Of a DNA stretch of 64,000 bases, positions 58,912-64,000 are shown one piece after another. Origin of the DNA: Symsagittifera roscoffensis. Taxonomy: Eukaryota > Xenacoelomorpha > Acoela > Convolutidae. The translations under genes and the position numbers were made by a program. How positions within the stretch are numbered: the first letter of the stretch is position 1; every line of letters begins with the position of its first letter. Location of the stretch: positions 1,044,537-1,108,536 of the forward strand of contig NC_087071.1 of the NCBI RefSeq assembly GCF_963678635.1, given 5' to 3'. Under the pieces are notes generated by a model. That model saw only the letters and a program-made list of their open reading frames with translations, ran no database searches and was not told the origin of the DNA.

Positions 58912-59783
58912 CCAAAAGTGCTTATCCTACAATTCTCATAAATGTGAAATTTCTCTTCATACAATTACATACATACAGAAAATTGTATGAATTCTCTATA
59001 ATAAACAATTTTCCATAAAAAGAATTTGTATGATAGGTGTTTTTCCAGAAACCAAAAATTTGATATCTTCCTCCTAAGTTTATTTTCCGAAAATTTTTGG
59101 GCTGTGTTTGTAACCAAACAAAAATGACAGCGAACTTGGTTACTCAATGCAACAAAAGTTTGACCTTCTTTCACTTACAATGCATACAAAAACGAAGTGA
59201 ATTGTCTTCCAGCTGTCTTTCACAAATGATTTAACAAAAGTAACAAATTTTGATTTTTGGCAAAATTTTCAATGATGATTAGTTTAATTATTTGAGTTTT
59301 CAAATTAACAGATATTGATTAAGGCATATTTAAACACGCCGTACAAAAGAAATAGGAACTTTCAGCGTTTTTGAAAACAAAATTTGATGTGAAAAGAATA
59401 TGAGCCAGATTTATCGTATTCAGGACTACGTTATGCACACAAAAAATAAAATTTGCATGCAAAAAAAAAATTCGGAAAACGTTTGTTTGCTTACAAAATT
59501 CAATTTGCGGTTGAAAGAAAAACGTTTCGGTCAAATTTTCAAAATTACATGAAAATTTTTGTGTCGCCATCAAAAAGTGCCAGTCATACAATTTCCATGT
59601 AAGAAAATTGTATCGCAAGTATTTTTTCAAAAAAGAAGTTTATAAAGTCTATAAAAGTCGCAGAAATGGTTTAACTTTTTTCTATTGTTTTTCGAAAATG
59701 CCAGAAAATTGAATGACAACCATTTTGTCCATAAACTTGATGTATGGATCTGTATGATAAGCATTTTTGATAAATGGAGGTTA
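58912..59783 (-). mobile_element. CCCGGGTTGAC-type element, inverted copy
   Basis: Left end CCCGGGTTGACCAAAAGTGC equals the reverse complement of the right ends of the other copies, so this copy is inverted. At the other side the sequence reaches CATTTTTGATAAATGGAGGT (near 59780), matching the CCTCCATA subterminal block, but the final CCCGGG is missing. Confidence 0.7.
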
Positions 59784-60410
59784 TTGAAGTTGCGTCGCTT
59801 TCGGGCATCTCTTGCAGCAGATTTTTTGCGCAGTTTTTGTAGGCAAAAAACCTTGAAACCAAATACTTAATTTTTTTGACGACTATGTTTCAAATTGGAA
59901 CGAAAAATACGCAAACTGACTTTAGGAAAATATGTTGCTCAAGTTTGATAGTAGGTTAGACAATAAGCTTTTATCAGTACGATACTAGAGGTACGTTTCG
60001 TGTGGGAGAATGCGGAAGTTTTAAGATTCAAACAAAAGTTATTTCAGTTTTGTGAAGCTTTCAATCAAAATGAAAGGGCTGTCAAAAAATTTTAGTTTCT
60101 GCTTGGAAGAGGCAGCCTTTTCATTTCGGATTTTGAAGAAAAGTGGAAATATCTAGGCTGGTTGTCAGTTTTTTCTCTATAATTTCAACTTCCAATTAAA
60201 ACTTTTGATTAATACTCTTTTAGTATCATCTGAAACATAATGATTTTTTTGATTAGCAAAATTACAGATTGGCTACTTCGGCACAATGGAAGCGCTTTAT
60301 ATTTCATTCAATAGTGGAACCAGTTCTAAAATAGAATTTATAATTGGTTTTAAATTACATTCCCTAAATCTACAAAATTTTCCTACCCAATCATTTTTCA
60401 TCACTAATTT
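59784..60410. other. No recognisable feature
   Basis: AT-rich. A possible acceptor (GATTAGCAAAATTACAG near 60267) opens a frame of about 50 codons in one phase, without recognisable similarity or donor. Confidence 0.4.
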
Positions 60411-60414
60411 TTAC

Positions 60415-60477
60415 ACTTATTTGTAAGTGCTGAAGCAACTTGTAGTTTCAGCACCAGAGAGAGAAATTTGAACTAAA
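60415..60477. repeat. Inverted terminal-like repeat, right copy
   Basis: Reverse complement of 47908-47972, with CTTATTTGTAAGTGCTGAAG and TTTCAGCACCAGAGAGAG. After it the sequence character changes to the less AT-rich, later G-poor, retroelement-like region. Confidence 0.75.
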
Positions 60478-61960
60478 CTTAGGATACAGTTGTTCTCTTC
60501 CTTGAGACTACTTCGCATAATAAGTATACACTAGATCTATTGAGACTAGGAGATATAAGAGTGAGATTAAGATCGGTATTAGACTAAGAAGTTGCACGAA
60601 TCTATGCGGCCGAAAATAAGATAGCGTGACGAACAGACGGTGTACTCCATCTGAAGTTACTCTATGAGCATAGCCAATAAGACTTAACTCATCTGGTGCG
60701 ACCAAAAGTCTCGAACAAGACCTTAACTAACTTAGATCTAGAAAAAATAGATTTTAGAATTAGACAATTGCAAATTTGCAAAAATGTTGCACGACATAGA
60801 CAATTTATTACAAATGTCTCTACGACTCAATAGATTTCGGCCAATTTTCCTAACATTACGAGAAACACCAGGTTTTGCGAGAAGACCACGGACAAGGCAT
60901 GATCTGCGATTAGAAAGAAATCTGCCGATTGACCTCATGAAAGTACGACGGAAACCAGAACAAACCTGTGTATTTAGAATCCTCTCAGCAGTAAACCTAA
61001 TTTTTCATTCACTGACATGAAATTTGGAAAAATCCTCAGGTAACCTAAAAGGTGCTAAACCTATTTTTTATACAATGGCGACTGATAAAAACAACACAAG
61101 TCGTTCGCCCCCAAAATCTGCAGTAAAATAAACAATTTAATGAAAATATTTAAGGAAAAACATTACAAAAATAAGTTGGTACAAAACATAATTATTAGGT
61201 TTAATAGTCTATAAACTTTATTTTATCATCCCAGCTTCATCACCTTGAAAATAACAGCAAAATTCAAACAACTGACATCATCTAAGATCTAACCTAAGCT
61301 TTTTCAACTGGAACTCTTATCTTTAAACTTATCAAGGCTTATCCTTGTTTCCACCTAATTTAAATTACAGATCATCAAGGCTTCCCTAGGGTCTTTAAAT
61401 TAAATTAAATTTCCTTATATTCTGACCATCAAAGCGTTCCTTGGATCAAATAGAACAACTTTGTTCTCCCCCTCCCATCTTTCTTAAAGTGTCTAACGAC
61501 CTCAAACGTCGATTCATTACCCAACCTTTATCAAAGACCCAACACAAATAGTTATTTTTGAAAAAACTAACAACTTTAATTAAGATAAATAGTGAAGAAC
61601 TTCGGTTACTCAACCTTCTTTTGAACTCATCCTTTCAACTGACCCAGGCTAAAACACTTTAACTTAGTAAGTCATAAAATAGTATCTAACCATCTACTTG
61701 CGTTCTAATAATAGCTGAACCTTTTAGATTGATACTATTCGCCAACCCTTGATTACATATCAGAACCCCTAAGTAAGACTAAGTAAGTCTATCTTGAGTC
61801 AGAACTCAGTCACGAGAAAGTAAAACATCATTCTCACGAACTGATATACTTTTCTCTCCCAACCCGTCAACCCTCGACAATTTATGCCCCAAGTTAAGAT
61901 AACCACACAAAACGCGTAAGAACGAACATTTTAAAAAATAGAAATCTCTAACCCAAATTA
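60478..61960 (+). other. Probable LTR/leader of a retroelement at the right edge
   Basis: Sequence differs from the surroundings: 60480-60980 is comparatively G/C-balanced, and 61100-61960 is strongly C-rich and G-poor on the plus strand. One open stretch (60784-61020) is Arg/Leu-rich with no known motif. The position upstream of gag-like frames suggests an LTR and untranslated leader, but no second LTR is in the window and no TG..CA pair was placed. Confidence 0.4.
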
Positions 61961-61964
61961 TTGC

Positions 61965-62260
61965 ATGGATTCAGACGCTAACTTCACAACTTTAGTTTAT
62001 AATACCATCTCACAATATAATATCTCCGATATTGAAACCCCCGACGAATTTGCAGACTCCGAGCCCAGCCCATCTACATTTTGCCAACCTCCCTTTCCAC
62101 CCCTCAAAACCCAGACACCAATGAACAATCCTCAGCCCTTCTTCCCACGCTGACGAAAATCCTTCATACTCCCCTTCGACTACCGACCCACCTGAGCACT
62201 CTAACCCCGTTGATACAGAACTCGAAAACGAATTAAACAACTTCATAACCCTTCATTAAC
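61965..62260 (+). pseudogene. Proline-rich gag-like N-terminal frame
   Basis: ATG at 61965 begins MDSDANFTTLVYNTISQYNI and becomes acidic then Pro-rich (CQPPFPPLKTQTP), ending at a TGA after 62 codons. Related Ser/Pro/Glu-rich sequence continues in a shifted frame to about 62260. Pro-rich segments are frequent in gag-type proteins. No capsid motif is seen. Whether it is broken or uses programmed frameshifting is unknown. Confidence 0.35.
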
Positions 62261-62306
62261 AATTAAAGCACTCTAACACACTAACCATCCATCACCTCTT
62301 AAAAAA

Positions 62307-62939
62307 ATGACATCCACAGAATCCTCCAACCGCACATCAACAACTGGAGAAACACGAGCCCACCGAGTACTTAAGCGAAAATTTTGCAACAACCCATTCC
62401 GTTCTAATCCTCGACGAGCTCAAAAACATTCGACCCATCCATTTCATAATAACACCAAAAATTTTTTACAAGTGTTCTTGCCATTTTTTCCACAAAATAT
62501 TCACTACTACTCGGATCGTAAAAACGAACAACCGAATTATGTTAATGAAAATGCCCTATTCGCCACATTTTCCTTGACCTCTTTTTATCACTTTAGTAAC
62601 CCCTTATCACTTCCACTATTTAATAATCCCGACGATAATGAATTATGTTCAACTAGACTATATCACCTAACCCCAGCACTTCAAGAAAAACATTTTACCG
62701 ACATCGGATATAATCAAACACTAACTAGATTCACCGCACAAAAAGCTAACCGATTTTCTATCGACCAATATGATCACGGCATTGCACGCTCAAATGCAGC
62801 TATATTTCTAGATGATGACACTAACGCAAATACACAACTAGCAGAAAATTTTTTAATGAAGTCACGATACGCTTATACTATAAATTGCATGAATAAAAAA
62901 TACGACAACATTATCTCCACAGCACTTCGCGCCACATAA
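62307..62939 (+). CDS. Uncharacterised 210-residue protein in the right-edge element
   Basis: The longest frame of the window apart from the microsatellite and integrase. It starts MTSTESSNRTSTTGETRAHR, with a basic stretch at residues 20-45 (several Arg/Lys, HSTHPFHN), then an aromatic-rich middle (FLPFFPQNIHYYSD, FSLTSFYHFSNP) and a mixed C-terminal half (YHLTPALQEKHFTDIGYNQT, SIDQYDHGIARSNAAIFLDD). No signal peptide or membrane helix. The basic N-terminus could bind nucleic acid. It sits between two gag-like frames on the same strand, so it probably belongs to the same mobile element. No family recognised. Confidence 0.5.
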   Translation: MTSTESSNRTSTTGETRAHRVLKRKFCNNPFRSNPRRAQKHSTHPFHNNTKNFLQVFLPFFPQNIHYYSDRKNEQPNYVNENALFATFSLTSFYHFSNPLSLPLFNNPDDNELCSTRLYHLTPALQEKHFTDIGYNQTLTRFTAQKANRFSIDQYDHGIARSNAAIFLDDDTNANTQLAENFLMKSRYAYTINCMNKKYDNIISTALRAT

Positions 62940-63660
62940 AACTTAAAACTTTCACCTCAAAATTTCTTCAAGAAAAAAAATCAAATTAGCCTAAAAAAAT
63001 AAGACTTACTAGCCTAAAAAGACAAATAACTCTTAAATACAGCCAATCATCCCATAAAGAAAATCAAAACTCAATCTCAGGAAAGCTCAATCTCAGACCT
63101 CCAAAATTCCCTTCACGAAAATTGCCGATTTCTAACCGACTTGTCAAAAATCAACAATTATCCCGACCACATTCCATTTTAGCCTCAAAAAATAAAAAAT
63201 AATATGACGCAATGAACCATTTCTTCAATGCTTCTTTCTCGAACAGTCCGACTTCGAAAGCCAATAATTTCAAAACTTTTTTCAATATTATCAACCTTTT
63301 CCCAAATTAAGAGAATTTTTATTGCAGACATCTTTGAAATACTCCTCCTCCTCTTGATAATTTTTTGCAATTTTTCTTTAAATTTTTCATTACCTAACAG
63401 AAACCTACATCAACTTTGCAAAAATCCTTGACCTCCTCCTCAGGTAAGATATTTCAATAACTATCTAATAGTTAAGACATCTGTTCAACAAAAAAGATAT
63501 TCTTCTCCATCTATTCATAATCCTCACATTTTCAGTATCCCTCATTTAAAAATATGCAAATCAATAAAGAAAGCAATAATAACCTTTGCATTAGCAACAG
63601 TATTTCTAATTCTATTCATAGAAGAATATTATAGTTAACATAAACTTTCTTTATAAGTAA
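62940..63660 (+). other. G-poor, C- and A-rich stretch without clear gene
   Basis: Continues the plus-strand G depletion. Short frames only; the open piece at 63228-63431 is Leu/Ile/Phe-rich and could form one hydrophobic helix. Confidence 0.35.
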
Positions 63661-63665
63661 AAATT

Positions 63666-64000
63666 ATGAAGTTTTTCAAAATTGCTAACCAACAGCCTTT
63701 ACAACAGTCCCCACCAATTACAACATCCCAAGAATCCCCAACAACACCATCAAACAGTCAAACAAATCTACCTCAAATATCAACCCTTATTTCATTTCAA
63801 GAAAACCCATATACATTTGAGGAAAGACATTCACTATTATCAGAAACTTTAGAACCTGTAGTACTCACGAACTTCTAAGCGAGCCACAATACGAACCAAT
63901 ATATAATATACACCCTTCTATTCAACAAGACATTAATAGAACAAGAGACCCGAGCCAAGACCAAAATACATCCACAAAAAGTAGACATATTATACATCCA
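63666..64000 (+). pseudogene. Gag-like fragment at the right edge
   Basis: ATG at 63666 begins MKFFKIANQQPLQQSPPITT, with a long Gln/Pro/Ser/Thr-rich stretch, then FEERHSLLSETLEPV before a frame break near 63878. LLSETLEPV matches LLSETLDPV of gag at 32.4 kb and FETLDPEELL of gag at 54.9 kb. This links the right-edge region to gypsy-type gag. It continues beyond the window. Confidence 0.45.

Noticed and set aside
47908-60477. A Maverick/Polinton-type giant transposon between the inverted ends
   Set aside because: No DNA polymerase B, packaging ATPase or capsid genes seen; the only coding content is the inserted gypsy element.
1-64000. CRISPR array, tRNA or rRNA gene, bacterial operon
   Set aside because: No regularly spaced repeat with unique spacers, no cloverleaf-like block and no rRNA signature were noticed; gene structure is eukaryotic.

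Overview
The window looks like AT-rich, repeat-dense nuclear DNA of an invertebrate animal, taken from a scaffolded assembly (there is a run of 23 N at 47885-47907). Reasons: short exons with canonical GT/AG splice sites separated by multi-kilobase introns, a multi-pass membrane protein with a claudin-like layout, Ty3/gypsy-type LTR retrotransposons, and many non-autonomous inverted-repeat elements. I cannot name the species or phylum from the sequence. No rRNA, tRNA, CRISPR array, operon or bacterial gene was seen.

Layout. 1-1598 is an almost pure (ATGT)n microsatellite that runs off the left edge and abuts a dispersed repeat with a second copy at 2358-2702. 2.7-23.5 kb holds no convincing intact gene: it has inverted-repeat elements (3759-4673, 15850-16540, 16834-17034, 17857-18963) and a stretch of decayed coding-like fragments (about 7.9-12 kb). 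From 23590 rightwards there is one multi-exon plus-strand gene whose splice phases fit exactly: exon 1 (23590-23687), exon 2 (26753-26811), exon 3 (38007-38159), exon 4 (44348-44409). They give 124 codons with three hydrophobic segments, probably a four-pass protein whose 3' end is uncertain. Exon 2 lies in an exact 1414-bp tandem duplication, so it is present twice; a diverged look-alike with the same phases is at 58483-58535.

The introns are full of mobile DNA: a gypsy RNase H fragment (25.0-25.5 kb), a CCCGCACTGACA element at 24.5 kb and another at 36.1-37.1 kb, a foldback inside a TIR element (29.1-30.1 kb), a rearranged gypsy fragment in the order integrase-LTR-gag (32.0-35.6 kb, minus strand), several CCCGGGTTGAC elements, and a TACCCGCATCC element at 42.8-43.75 kb.

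Between 49257 and 55771 is a full-length but dead gypsy element on the minus strand, with two LTRs of about 259 bp, a 5-bp target duplication, a primer-binding site and a polypurine tract. From about 60.5 kb to the right edge the plus strand becomes G-poor and carries proline-rich, gag-like reading frames, probably the 5' part of another retroelement that continues beyond the window.

The two most interesting systems are the membrane-protein gene with its duplicated exon, and two families of small elements that share CCCGCA ends and are packed with short ATCGAT-centred palindromes.
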